Shown here: piece by piece, positions 9,318-20,174 of the stretch
Position numbering within the stretch: the stretch's first letter is position 1
Layout: each line of letters opens with the position of its first letter
Origin: Enterococcus sp. BWR-S5
GTDB taxonomy: Bacteria > Bacillota > Bacilli > Lactobacillales > Enterococcaceae
Direction: 5' to 3'
NCBI RefSeq assembly: GCF_016745255.1
Contig: NZ_JADOEQ010000013.1
Span: forward strand, 95,237 to 159,236
DNA length: 64,000 bases
Position numbers and translations under genes: made by a program
Notes under the pieces: generated by a model
What the model saw: only the letters and a program-made list of their open reading frames with translations
Told to the model about the DNA's origin: nothing
Databases searched by the model: none

Positions 9318-9353
9318 AGAGGCTGGGACAACCGAATTGCTGTCTCAACCTCT
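9318..9353 (-). terminator. Intercistronic hairpin between glgA and glgP
   Basis: A 13-bp stem (AGAGG..TGAGACA type, two G-U pairs) with a 10-base loop is followed on the minus strand by a short T-rich tract (TTGTTTTAC). It looks like a partial terminator or attenuator inside the operon. It could also stabilise the upstream message. Confidence 0.6.
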
Positions 9354-9441
9354 GTTATCATTGAACGCCAAAGTTGATTATAACAAAAATCATTCCAATT
9401 ATACCCTATTCCCCTAAGCAGGTACGGGCAGTTGATTCTTC

Positions 9442-10875
9442 TTACTCTCCTTTTAGCAATTGATAGAGTCCTATATATTCTCGAGCAGGAGAATCCCAGC
9501 TGAAATCTTTTCCCATAGCTGTTTGAATCAGCTGTTGCCAGATTTCTGGTTCCTCACTATAAACAGTTGCTGCCAGTCGAATGGTTTCCATCAGATAAAC
9601 AGAACGAAACTCAGAAAAACCGAAGCCGGTTCCTTCTTTTGTTATTGGGTTATAGGGAATCACACTATCCTTCAACCCACCGATTTCATGAACGATTGGC
9701 AATGTGCCATACCGCATAGAAATCATTTGCGAGAGTCCACAAGGTTCAAACGCAGAAGGCATCAAAAACAAATCTGCTCCAGCATAGAACAGCTGAGCCA
9801 GCTTGATATCGAAAGAAATACTGACTGAGCATTTTTCCGGAAAGCGATGGGCAAAATCTCTGAAGCCTTGTTCAAACCCGGCTTCCCCCGTTCCTAAAAC
9901 AACCAGCTGTACATTTTCCTGCATCATATATTCCATCTCGTCCATCATCAGTTGAAACCCCTTTTGATGTGTCAGACGACTAACGATTGCCATTAGTGGA
10001 ACATCTCGAACCGGAAGCCCCATTTTCTGTTGAAGAGCTGCCTTATTTGTCGCTTTTCCTGTTAAATTGTCTTTCGAGAAATTGGCAGGGATTAGCGGGT
10101 CTTTCTCCGGATCATTAATTTCATAATTAATTCCATTTAAAATACCGCTTAGCTTATCCTTTTCCATCCGCAGTACGCCATCAAGTCCCGAGCCAAATTC
10201 CGGCGTCTGAATTTCTTCAGCGTAAGAGGGACTGACTGTATTAACTCTTCCTGCATATAAAATTCCTGTTTTTAGGAAATTAACATTATCGTCAAAACGA
10301 ACTGTTCCATCATAATACCGCTCTTTTCCCATTCCAAAAAGATCAGATAGAATATCTTCACCAAAAATTCCTTGAAACTCAATATTATGAATTGTCAGGA
10401 CGGTTTCAATCATTTGATACGCCTGAATCCAATGATACTTTTCTCTAATTAGAAATGGAATCATTGCTGTGTGGTAATCATTTACATGAATGATATCCGG
10501 AATAAAATCGATTTTCTCCAGCATCTCTACCACCGCAAGCTGGAAATAAGCAAACCGTTCCCCATCATCATAAAAACCATACAATCCATCCCGATCAAAA
10601 TAATACTGATTATCAACAAAATAATACGTCACACCATCAAGCACCAGTTTTTTTATGCCGCAATACTGGTGACGCCAGCCAACATCCACATAAAAGGACA
10701 AAACATCTTCACAGAGCTCCTGATACTTCAAAGGCATTTGCTGATAGTAAGGCAGAACAATGCGTATATCTATCCCTTTATCCTTCAGTTGTTTCGGCAA
10801 GGCACCAGCAACATCACCCAAGCCGCCGGTTTTAAAAAATGGTGCACATTCAGCTGCAGTAAATAAAACTTTCAT
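9442..10875 (-). CDS. glgA: Glycogen synthase (ADP-glucose)
   Basis: A GT5 glycogen synthase of 477 residues, full length. It transfers glucose from ADP-glucose to the glucan end. The N-terminal KTGGLGDVAGALP loop binds ADP-glucose, and the C-terminal domain carries MPSAFEPCGLSQMISMRYG, which contains the conserved EPCGL catalytic Glu. The glgD stop codon (TGA) directly precedes the glgA ATG, with GGAGAGG upstream, so the two are translationally coupled. Confidence 0.96.
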   Translation of the reverse strand: MKVLFTAAECAPFFKTGGLGDVAGALPKQLKDKGIDIRIVLPYYQQMPLKYQELCEDVLSFYVDVGWRHQYCGIKKLVLDGVTYYFVDNQYYFDRDGLYGFYDDGERFAYFQLAVVEMLEKIDFIPDIIHVNDYHTAMIPFLIREKYHWIQAYQMIETVLTIHNIEFQGIFGEDILSDLFGMGKERYYDGTVRFDDNVNFLKTGILYAGRVNTVSPSYAEEIQTPEFGSGLDGVLRMEKDKLSGILNGINYEINDPEKDPLIPANFSKDNLTGKATNKAALQQKMGLPVRDVPLMAIVSRLTHQKGFQLMMDEMEYMMQENVQLVVLGTGEAGFEQGFRDFAHRFPEKCSVSISFDIKLAQLFYAGADLFLMPSAFEPCGLSQMISMRYGTLPIVHEIGGLKDSVIPYNPITKEGTGFGFSEFRSVYLMETIRLAATVYSEEPEIWQQLIQTAMGKDFSWDSPAREYIGLYQLLKGE

Positions 10876-12027
10876 TCAGACCTCTCCTTCAGACACATTC
10901 GTAGTGACATGTTCCCCTTTTCGGATGACCACTGGTTTCTCCGGAGTTCCTTTAATCTGCACACCAGGATCCACAATGACATTTTTATCAAGTATAGCAT
11001 ATTCAATCCAAGCATTCGAAGCAATTTTGGCACTCGTGTTGATAATCGAATGCTTCACTACGGCGCCTTTATCGATTCTACTTCGACGTGAAACCAGCGA
11101 ATGCTCCACCGTTCCTTGAATCACACAGCCGGTCGCAAACTGACTGCTGCTCACCTTTGAATCTTCAGAATAGTAGGTTGGTACTTCATTTTTCAGTTTA
11201 GTATAAATTTTTTGATTCGTGTACATTAAAGCGTTGAATTTAGCGGGCTCAAGCATATCCATATTCGCTTTATAATAAGATTGCAGACTGTAAATATTTT
11301 TTAAATAGCCTGTATATTCATAGATTGAATTTTTTACATTCCCAAGCTGACTTTTCAGGAAATCTAACAGATTTGGCGATACATCCTGTGTCTGAGCCTT
11401 CTCCAATGACTGAATCAACCAATTGGTCTGAACAATGAATGCATCCATACTAAGATTTTCACTCTCCGTTTCAGAGCTGTAATCCTCCAAAGTATGACAG
11501 CCGCTAACCTGTCCGTTTTCATCCACATCCAATAAGGTATCTTTCGAACAAACACTTTCCCTTTTCACACGTTTATAGACCATCGTCATCGTGTTTTGTC
11601 TAGCCTGATGGATTTTCAATATCGCTCTAAGATCCAAATTACAGAGCATCCGGCTGCTCATAATCACGGTGTATTCAGACTCAGATTTATTCAGATAATC
11701 AATCACTGAGCTGAAATAAGGTTTTCCTTCATTCTTTCTTTTAATAAAATCCTGATAGAAGTAGGTGAAAAAGCGGTTCTTCAACGAATCCAAGTTCCAT
11801 TCTTTGCCGCCGCCGATATGATCAAATACTGATTGAGTTTCCCCATCATTAAAAATCATGAATAGACTGCCAATATTAGCATTCACCACGCTGGACAACT
11901 GGAAATCAATCAGCCGATACTTACAGTCAAACGGAAGCATCGCTAATGGACGTTTTTCAATCAACGGCATTAAATCGTCAAAGCGCTCCACATTACCGAT
12001 AATCGCACACATTCTATTAGTCTTCAT
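10876..12027 (-). CDS. glgD: Glucose-1-phosphate adenylyltransferase, regulatory subunit
   Basis: The 383-residue protein has a nucleotidyltransferase-like domain followed by a left-handed beta-helix. Unlike GlgC it lacks the GGxGTRL triphosphate loop at the N-terminus (it reads [13 protein letters not shown]), which is the normal state for GlgD. GlgD partners GlgC and raises its activity in Firmicutes. It overlaps glgC by 11 bases and abuts glgA. GGGGTGA lies before the ATG. Confidence 0.94.
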   Translation of the reverse strand: MKTNRMCAIIGNVERFDDLMPLIEKRPLAMLPFDCKYRLIDFQLSSVVNANIGSLFMIFNDGETQSVFDHIGGGKEWNLDSLKNRFFTYFYQDFIKRKNEGKPYFSSVIDYLNKSESEYTVIMSSRMLCNLDLRAILKIHQARQNTMTMVYKRVKRESVCSKDTLLDVDENGQVSGCHTLEDYSSETESENLSMDAFIVQTNWLIQSLEKAQTQDVSPNLLDFLKSQLGNVKNSIYEYTGYLKNIYSLQSYYKANMDMLEPAKFNALMYTNQKIYTKLKNEVPTYYSEDSKVSSSQFATGCVIQGTVEHSLVSRRSRIDKGAVVKHSIINTSAKIASNAWIEYAILDKNVIVDPGVQIKGTPEKPVVIRKGEHVTTNVSEGEV

Positions 12028-13159
12028 CGCTTTTCACCCCAATTACTTCAGAATATCCTACTACAACAATCTCTTCTTCATCATAAACCACAGCGTTATC
12101 ACCAATCACTGCATCCTCACCGATAATCGCATTTTTAATTGTCACATTCTCGCCTATTTTCGCTCCGGGCATAATAATGCTTTTCTCTATCGTCGTTCCT
12201 GCTTTCACTTGAACATCCGTTGAAAGAATACTGTCCTTAATCTCTCCGGCAACATAACACCCATCTACAATCAAGGAATTTTTCACAGAAGCGGTCTCCG
12301 TTAAAAAGTGCGGTGGTGAACTGGTGTTTTTAGAGAATATTTTCCATGACCGATCCCGAATATCCAACTCATTTTCCGGATCAATAAATTCCATATTCGC
12401 TTCCCACAGTGAATCAATCGTTCCCACATCTTTCCAATAACCATTGAAGCGATGGGCATAAACGTTGTCTCCGGCATCCAGATAAGCAGGAATAACATTT
12501 TTTCCGAAGTCCAACATTTGGCTGTCTTTTGAATAGCTGTTAGTCAACAATTCTTTTAATCGAGCCCAGTTAAAAATGTAAATACCCATTGAAGCCAGGT
12601 TATTTTTAGGCTCCTCCGGTTTCTCCTCAAATTCTATAATTCGGTCGTTCTCATCGGTATTCATAATACCAAAACGGGAGGCCTCTTTGATTGGTACCTC
12701 AATGACCGCAACAGTCAAAGAAGCATTATTTTTCTTATGTTCTTCCAGCATTGCTTCATAGTTCATTTTATAAATGTGGTCTCCGGAGAGTACCAGTACA
12801 TATTGAGGATTCACTTGGTTGATGTAGGCAATATTTTGATAAATCGCATGAGCTGTTCCCTGAAACCATTTTTCTCCATCTGAGCTTGAGTATGGCTGTA
12901 AAATTGTCAATCCTGAGTTGATGCCATCCAATCCCCAGCTGGCCCCGTTACCTATATGACTGTTTAAAGCCAATGGCTGGTATTGTGTTACTACAGCAAC
13001 ATCAGTAATCCCCGAGTTGACACAATTACTTAGGGTAAAGTCAATAATGCGATATCTGCCTCCAAATGGTACAGCAGGCTTTGCGATGTTTTTAGTTAAT
13101 TTCCCTAACCTTGTTCCTTGCCCTCCGGCTAAGATCATTGCTAACATTTCATTATTCAT
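12017..13159 (-). CDS. glgC: Glucose-1-phosphate adenylyltransferase, catalytic subunit
   Basis: A 380-residue enzyme that makes ADP-glucose from glucose 1-phosphate and ATP, the committed step of glycogen synthesis. The signature [10 protein letters not shown] loop and the AKPAVPFGG lysine region are intact. [10 protein letters not shown] follows near residue 120 (the metal-binding Asp), and a C-terminal beta-helix is present. The Shine-Dalgarno before the ATG at 13159 is weak, so the start may be slightly wrong. About 160 bases separate it from glgB. Confidence 0.95.
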   Translation of the reverse strand: MNNEMLAMILAGGQGTRLGKLTKNIAKPAVPFGGRYRIIDFTLSNCVNSGITDVAVVTQYQPLALNSHIGNGASWGLDGINSGLTILQPYSSSDGEKWFQGTAHAIYQNIAYINQVNPQYVLVLSGDHIYKMNYEAMLEEHKKNNASLTVAVIEVPIKEASRFGIMNTDENDRIIEFEEKPEEPKNNLASMGIYIFNWARLKELLTNSYSKDSQMLDFGKNVIPAYLDAGDNVYAHRFNGYWKDVGTIDSLWEANMEFIDPENELDIRDRSWKIFSKNTSSPPHFLTETASVKNSLIVDGCYVAGEIKDSILSTDVQVKAGTTIEKSIIMPGAKIGENVTIKNAIIGEDAVIGDNAVVYDEEEIVVVGYSEVIGVKSDED

Positions 13160-13319
13160 CTTTTTTTCAGGTGATTGGGCGTGTTTGCAACCGACAGTTG
13201 AGAGGTCAATGCTTCAAACATATCCCAAATCCCCCTTGCCTCCTTTCATCCTCAAAATTCTATGCATCCTTTGATTTTACAGAACTGACAAAAGGTTCAC
13301 TTTCGCCTGAACCAATCAA

Positions 13320-15242
<1,923 letters not shown>

Positions 15243-15402
15243 TCTCAACCTCCTCTTCTGAACCTGTTTTTTTTTGGGGGAGTCCCCTCAATTTCAGGAG
15301 CATTTCCATTTTTTAATCAAATTTTCATTTTCGATTTAAGTATAAAGGAAATGGAAAAAAAATAAAAATAAAAGCAAATAACTCCCACACTTCATTTTAC
15401 CA

Positions 15403-15416
15403 TAAAAGCGCTTTCA
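15403..15416 (-). promoter_or_regulatory. Catabolite-responsive element (cre) for the glycogen operon
   Basis: TGAAAGCGCTTTTA on the minus strand is a near-perfect CcpA-binding site (consensus TGWAANCGNTNWCA). It lies just upstream of a TAAAAT -10-like hexamer (15394-15399), so CcpA bound here would contact the glg promoter. Carbon-source control of glycogen genes is inferred from this placement. Confidence 0.75.
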
Positions 15417-15701
15417 TTCGTTGTTTTTATTGATTTTTTATTAAAAAACATTTTAGCTGTTTCCCGATGAAAAACAGGTTTAATTGTATATATCCTATCA
15501 TTGCAAATTGTAATAAAAACATCATCAATCAAAATAATTAAACGAATATAACAAAACTGAAAATTAGAATTCAATAATACATTTTTTTGTTTATCCATAA
15601 GATTCATTGACTGCTCTTATCCCCAAAAGATGAACAGCTTTTGATTGGGAAAATTGGCTATTTTCGAAAAACTTGAATAAACAGCCATAGGAGTTCTCAA
15701 A

Positions 15702-15743
15702 AAAACGATAGAATAATCGGGTTTCCGACTAAACTATCGTTTT
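15702..15743 (-). terminator. Terminator of the CHAP/GW lysin gene
   Basis: AAAACGATAG pairs with CTATCGTTTT, with an inner TCGG/CCGA stem, followed by a run of T on the minus strand about 40 bases after the stop codon. Confidence 0.75.
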
Positions 15744-15778
15744 CCTAACATATCATTTGTTCCAGGTTAAAATCAATT

Positions 15779-17230
15779 TCATTTAAAGTTTCGATAATCT
15801 GACCAATACATTTTGTTATCAACAGTAAATTGATAGTACGTATTATTCGATTGAGTCTTTACTCTTCTTGAAATCTGGACTGTTCGACCAGCAAATTCTT
15901 TAGTACTTCCCAATGTTTTATAGGTTAATGCGTTGTATGGGTTATTTCCATACTCGTCATATTGTGATGGTGTCACAACCAACTTAACATTGTATACTAC
16001 ATCTTCAACCGTTTTATCCAAATTTTCAAAATTGCGATGATCCGCCCAATACTGCTTTCCATTTAAAGTGAATTGATACAGCGTGTTATTACCTGACGTT
16101 TTAGCAACCTTGTGTATTGGTACATTTCTTCCAACGAAACCGCTCAAACTTCCTAATAAAGTATATCCTGCTGTATTATATGGAACATTGCCATATTCAT
16201 TGTATGGAGAACTGATGATTCGCCAGGTTCTGCTTGTGGTCGTTTCACTACTTATAGTATCTCTTAATGACAGATTTCGACAATCTGTCCAATAGTCTTT
16301 TCCATCAATTCTAAATTTGTAATAGGTTCCACCATTCTTGGCTTTTACTAAATTCAAAACAGTTACTTCTCTACCTGAAAATGATTTAGTGCTACCTAAT
16401 GTCCTGTAATCCAATTCATTATATGAATTACTTCCATACTCGTCATATTGTGATGGAGTTACCTTTGCAGCCCTATTCATAGCAGTATTAGAAATAGTAT
16501 TATCTACTGCTGAGAAATTCCGATAATCCGCCCAATAGCTATTCCCATCAATCTTAAATTGATATAGTTTGTTATTAGCAGAAGTAACAGCTACTTGTGT
16601 AATTGTTACAGCTTTATTTACCATTGAGCTTAGGCTTCCTAGTACCTTATATCCTTGTGTCTTATAAGGTGCATTGCCATATTCATTGTAAATACTGCTA
16701 ATGATTTTCGCACTCCTAGTAATGCCATATTGCGTTTTTATGGTATCATACGTTGCCGGATTTTTAAACGTATTACTTGGTGCATGAAGAATGCATCTAA
16801 CTGATCTACTCGATGAAAGCCCTGCATAATTACTCCCATTATAACTGTACGTTACTCGCCCATTTGCTGAAGCATTCTGTTCTACAGCATAAATAATCCC
16901 TTTGCTTACATCAGTGTAATCAACGACTGACACATGTCCATATGCATTTGTACTAGTGGTATTTTCAATAACTAAATCTCCCGGAACTGGGATATATTTA
17001 GAACCTGGGTTGTATCTGGTTAACCCCGGTGATCCTTCCGGAATATACGTTGCTCCCCCATTACCAGCAGCATATACTCTTGGCCAACCAAATTTTGGGT
17101 ATAGCCTTCCCTGTGGCAATTCAACACATTGATAACGTGTATTGTAATTACCTCCATTTGCATATACGGGAACCCCTTGTCCGCCTAGCCATTGATTTCC
17201 CGCAATTAAAACTGCTCCTTCGTTTGCCAT
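15779..17230 (-). CDS. CHAP-domain peptidoglycan hydrolase with four GW (SH3-like) repeats
   Basis: The N-terminal domain (about residues 5-165) is a CHAP cysteine amidase/endopeptidase: catalytic Cys in YQCVELPQGR and His in AYGHVSVVDY. Four GW modules of about 78 residues follow, each with the YxEYGxxPYN and WxDxRNF landmarks; they should bind lipoteichoic acid or wall polymer. There is no signal peptide and no holin gene nearby, which is unusual for an autolysin and recalls a phage endolysin or a released bacteriolysin. AAGGAGAG lies before the ATG at 17230; the frame extends to 17266 without a better site. Confidence 0.85.
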   Translation of the reverse strand: MANEGAVLIAGNQWLGGQGVPVYANGGNYNTRYQCVELPQGRLYPKFGWPRVYAAGNGGATYIPEGSPGLTRYNPGSKYIPVPGDLVIENTTSTNAYGHVSVVDYTDVSKGIIYAVEQNASANGRVTYSYNGSNYAGLSSSRSVRCILHAPSNTFKNPATYDTIKTQYGITRSAKIISSIYNEYGNAPYKTQGYKVLGSLSSMVNKAVTITQVAVTSANNKLYQFKIDGNSYWADYRNFSAVDNTISNTAMNRAAKVTPSQYDEYGSNSYNELDYRTLGSTKSFSGREVTVLNLVKAKNGGTYYKFRIDGKDYWTDCRNLSLRDTISSETTTSRTWRIISSPYNEYGNVPYNTAGYTLLGSLSGFVGRNVPIHKVAKTSGNNTLYQFTLNGKQYWADHRNFENLDKTVEDVVYNVKLVVTPSQYDEYGNNPYNALTYKTLGSTKEFAGRTVQISRRVKTQSNNTYYQFTVDNKMYWSDYRNFK

Positions 17231-17588
17231 TTCATTCTCTCCTTCTATAAAAATAAATAGCGCCATATACTATAAATGACAACTAAGTATAATTATCATC
17301 ATATAGCTAAGCAAAAACGTCTTTTTGCTTAGTTTCAATTTACTATATAAATCAAGTAATCAAATTCGGAAATAGTTCGCTTTTTTATACTATTTTATTC
17401 CAACTACACATCCTTATACTTCTATTTTACAAACCCCGGTATTTGAGAATTATTCATTCTTAACTTTCTGTGCAAGAGCAATTACGAAAATTTTCTTATC
17501 TTAATTAGAAATTACATTGCATTTTAAATACAATCATGTTACAGTTATGTTGCAAATATTTCAAAAAAATAATTGGGAGGAAGTAAAA
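17231..17588. other. Divergent intergenic region
   Basis: About 360 AT-rich bases between the lysin (minus) and the LPXTG gene (plus). Promoters for both must lie here, but I cannot name convincing -35/-10 pairs. No other gene is seen. Confidence 0.4.
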
Positions 17589-18566
17589 ATGAAAAAAATT
17601 AAGTTTGTTGGATTGGTTGGTATTTTATCGTTATCTTTATGTGTTACTTCAAAAGCATTTGCAGAAACAGATTCCACTGAGATGGAGAGCAGCTCCGCTC
17701 AAACCATTGAAACGTCAACCTCAGAAAGTTCCCTTGAAGAAAGCTCAGCTAGTTCCACAAGTGAGGAACCAGTGCCTGATACTTCAATACCTTTTACCTC
17801 AAGCAAAACCGAGAAGTTAGATGCTTCCAGCACCGGCTCTATTACAGAAATAAACCTTTCTTCAGTAATCACTGCCTTTCATGAAAAAGGAGATAAAATC
17901 AGCGCTATTGGTTTTCAAGTCGGCATAGAGAATTCATTGAACAAAAAGCTTACAAATTATCGTTTTGAAACTGGGGAAGATTTCATTGCTGATACAGTAG
18001 GGATTCATACAACTAAGATATTAGCGGATCTTGATGGAGAAACGACCTATTTAATCACTTGTTCTTACTCCGTACAAAATAACGTTAATACTATCCCGGC
18101 GCCAGAGCTCTCTTATGATGCGGAAAATCATGTACTGAATGGAAAGACATTGCCAAATCATAAAATTAATTTCTACAAAGTCGGTTTGGCAAGTGGTGAA
18201 GAGTTCAACGAAATTAGTACTGTAGCAGATGAATATGGAAACTTTTCTATCTCGGCAGATAAGTTTGAGCGTGGCCGTTTAATGGCAGCGATAGTTTCTT
18301 CCCCGGATGGCCTAGAATTCAGTGATGCGACGCAATTCAAAATTCCATTAGCGGATACAACACAATCTACTACGGAATCAACTGGCAGTTCAGAAGCTCA
18401 AACATCAGAGAGCACGACAAATTCTGCTAAACCTAAACCAGCAACTGGGAAGGCGTTGCCTTCGACTGGCGAGGAAAATGATACTACCCTAAAAGCCAGC
18501 GGTATGTTAGCATTCCTTGGAGCCTTTAGTATGTTTTTAGTGAAAAAACGGAACGTGAACAAATAA
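17589..18566 (+). CDS. LPXTG-anchored cell-surface protein
   Basis: The 325-residue protein has an N-terminal Sec signal peptide (MKKIKFVGLVGILSLSLCV, cleavage near AFA), a Ser/Thr/Glu-rich stalk of about 60 residues, a central extracellular region with an Ig-like module, a second Ser/Thr-rich spacer and a C-terminal sorting signal LPSTGEE. A hydrophobic stretch and KKRNVNK end the protein, so sortase should anchor it to peptidoglycan. Ligand unknown. The frame opens earlier at 17517, but GGGAGG lies eight bases before the ATG at 17589. Confidence 0.88.
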   Translation: MKKIKFVGLVGILSLSLCVTSKAFAETDSTEMESSSAQTIETSTSESSLEESSASSTSEEPVPDTSIPFTSSKTEKLDASSTGSITEINLSSVITAFHEKGDKISAIGFQVGIENSLNKKLTNYRFETGEDFIADTVGIHTTKILADLDGETTYLITCSYSVQNNVNTIPAPELSYDAENHVLNGKTLPNHKINFYKVGLASGEEFNEISTVADEYGNFSISADKFERGRLMAAIVSSPDGLEFSDATQFKIPLADTTQSTTESTGSSEAQTSESTTNSAKPKPATGKALPSTGEENDTTLKASGMLAFLGAFSMFLVKKRNVNK

Positions 18567-18573
18567 AAATAAT

Positions 18574-18623
18574 ATAGCAGAGCAATGATACTTCCGTTTT
18601 TAGAAGTATCATTGCTCTGCTAT
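18574..18623 (+). terminator. Strong terminator after the LPXTG gene
   Basis: A perfect 21-bp inverted repeat (begins ATAGCAGAGCAATG) with an 8-base loop, followed by TTGTTT. It probably also serves the convergent minus-strand gene that ends at 18677. Confidence 0.85.
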
Positions 18624-18676
18624 TTGTTTACATTCTTTTTATATCTGTTTGCTAATCAAGTGTTCCTTTATTTCTG

Positions 18677-19090
18677 TTATTTGGCTCTCTTTTTATACTC
18701 GATCAATTGATAGACATCGGGTAATACGCTTTCGCTGGAGATATCGATTTTAAGCGTGGTTAACTTACTACCATTGGGCGGTGTATTGGAAAATAATTGT
18801 TTTAGTTCCTCTGCGATATCTAGTTCTAAAACGCCTTGTTTATTTCTTTCATTGAAATGAAGACCGATAGTGAAATGCCCCTCCGCCGGTTCTCCCCAGA
18901 ATATTGTTTTTTTCTTCCGAGTAGCCTTGGCAAGCCAGCCTCCATCCCTGTAAAAACGCCACTCCAGACTCGCTTCAAAATCTGATAATTTTTCTACTAA
19001 TGCTTTATAGGCAGAAAAGCTATCTCCTAGGACAATTTTTAAATTTTCATCCGTTGGCTCCACACTCTTATCTTTTTTGAAATCTATCAT
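18677..19090 (-). CDS. DUF3788-like protein
   Basis: The 137-residue protein resembles DUF3788 members, with the YRDGGWLAKATRKKKTIFW and HFTIGLHFNERN segments. Proteins of this family often sit beside GyrI-like effector-binding domains, as here. Biochemical function is unknown. Its ATG overlaps the stop of the AraC-type gene (ATGA), so the two are translationally coupled and probably work together. Confidence 0.7.
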   Translation of the reverse strand: MIDFKKDKSVEPTDENLKIVLGDSFSAYKALVEKLSDFEASLEWRFYRDGGWLAKATRKKKTIFWGEPAEGHFTIGLHFNERNKQGVLELDIAEELKQLFSNTPPNGSKLTTLKIDISSESVLPDVYQLIEYKKRAK

Positions 19091-19965
19091 CCTAAATCAA
19101 CCTCTCTTTCAGTCGCTTTTTTGATAGGCAGCCAATACTCAAGAAGAGTTCTCTCTTTACCAGCTTTAACATGGACTGAAATATCAGGACCATTGTCATA
19201 TTCATAGCCGCTTGTTGGCAGCCACTCTGAAATCACGCGCTTCCCTAACTCCTGTGTTTCTTCAATTGTCTTTCCCTCGTATGAAAAAATGGCCCAAGTA
19301 TAAGCAGCCACTATATACTCCTCCAGAGGCTCTTCTATAGGTGCATCGGTTGCAACCGAAATCAAATACCGCCAATGCTCCGTAGTATCATCTGGTGCCA
19401 TCACTTCAAGTAAGCCCAACGGCTCTTTTTCCATTACTCTCTCTAAATTCTGAATTGTACCGTTTTCTTCAGCCATTTTCCACATTTGTTCAATCGGCTC
19501 ATTCATCTCTTCAAAATCACCAAAAAGTGGAATAGAAATACCGGCCACACGAAAGGCTTCTTTTGTCTCAATCCTGAAATCCAGACTTTCTGCTCCTTTT
19601 ACGACCATTTGAAAGCTAAGAGGTGCATACGATTTAATTGGTACACCGTCTAATTTAACGAGAGAAGGTGCGATTCCATGTACGCTTTGAAATGCACGAT
19701 TAAATGCAGTAGGTGAGTGGTAGCCGTATTTTAATGCCACATCTATAATTTTCATATCAGCACTTTTTAAATCGGTCACTGCCAAGGTCATTCTTCTGCG
19801 CCGAATATATTCTGATAAAGGCGTTCCTGTCATATAAGCAAACATTCTCTGAAAATGATAAGCAGAGCAGCCTGCTACTTTAGCAATATCCTCTGTATTC
19901 AACGTTTCTGTAATATGTTGTTCGATATAGAGAATGGCTGCATTCATTTTTTCTATCCAATCCAT
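19087..19965 (-). CDS. AraC-family transcriptional regulator with GyrI-like effector domain
   Basis: Two AraC helix-turn-helix motifs occupy residues 1-100 (AGCSAYHFQRMFAYMTG and YGYHSPTAFNRAFQ). From about residue 125 the protein has a GyrI-like small-molecule-binding domain ending YWLPIKK. This Rob/SoxS-like plan is typical of regulators that sense drugs or toxic compounds. The frame starts at 19974, but the Shine-Dalgarno GGAG touches that ATG, while the ATG at 19965 is nine bases away. The target is unknown; the coupled DUF3788-like gene is the obvious candidate. Confidence 0.85.
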   Translation of the reverse strand: MDWIEKMNAAILYIEQHITETLNTEDIAKVAGCSAYHFQRMFAYMTGTPLSEYIRRRRMTLAVTDLKSADMKIIDVALKYGYHSPTAFNRAFQSVHGIAPSLVKLDGVPIKSYAPLSFQMVVKGAESLDFRIETKEAFRVAGISIPLFGDFEEMNEPIEQMWKMAEENGTIQNLERVMEKEPLGLLEVMAPDDTTEHWRYLISVATDAPIEEPLEEYIVAAYTWAIFSYEGKTIEETQELGKRVISEWLPTSGYEYDNGPDISVHVKAGKERTLLEYWLPIKKATEREVDLG

Positions 19966-20088
19966 TTTTATCATCTCCGATACTATTTATATACTCTATT
20001 ATAAGGCACCGAAAAAATTCCGTCCTCTCCTCTTGCATAATAATTAGAGAGCAGGTATGTCTCCCTGTATAAGAAACATGCCAAATAA

Positions 20089-20129
20089 AAAATGCTGGAA
20101 AGCTTGCTTAGCAGCATTTCCAGCATTTT
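20089..20129 (-). terminator. Terminator of the metNIQ-amidohydrolase operon
   Basis: AAAATGCTGGAAA pairs with TTTCCAGCATTTT across a 15-base loop, with a T-rich tail on the minus strand, about 50 bases past the stop codon of the amidohydrolase. Confidence 0.75.
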
Positions 20130-20174
20130 CTATTTTTTATCTCATAAAAACAGTTCTCACTATTTTGATTTTCC

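Larger units (their letters stand above)
15243..15778. other. Intergenic region upstream of glgB
   Basis: This region holds the cre site (15403-15416), a possible -10 (TAAAAT, 15394-15399) and the terminator of the lysin gene. A 71-codon minus-strand frame at 15392-15607 overlaps the cre site and is not convincing as a gene. The rest is very AT-rich. Confidence 0.5.

Noticed and set aside
15392..15607. 71-codon minus-strand frame between glgB and the lysin gene
   Set aside because: It overlaps the cre site and possible promoter, has a poor ribosome binding site and an AT-driven composition with no recognisable family.
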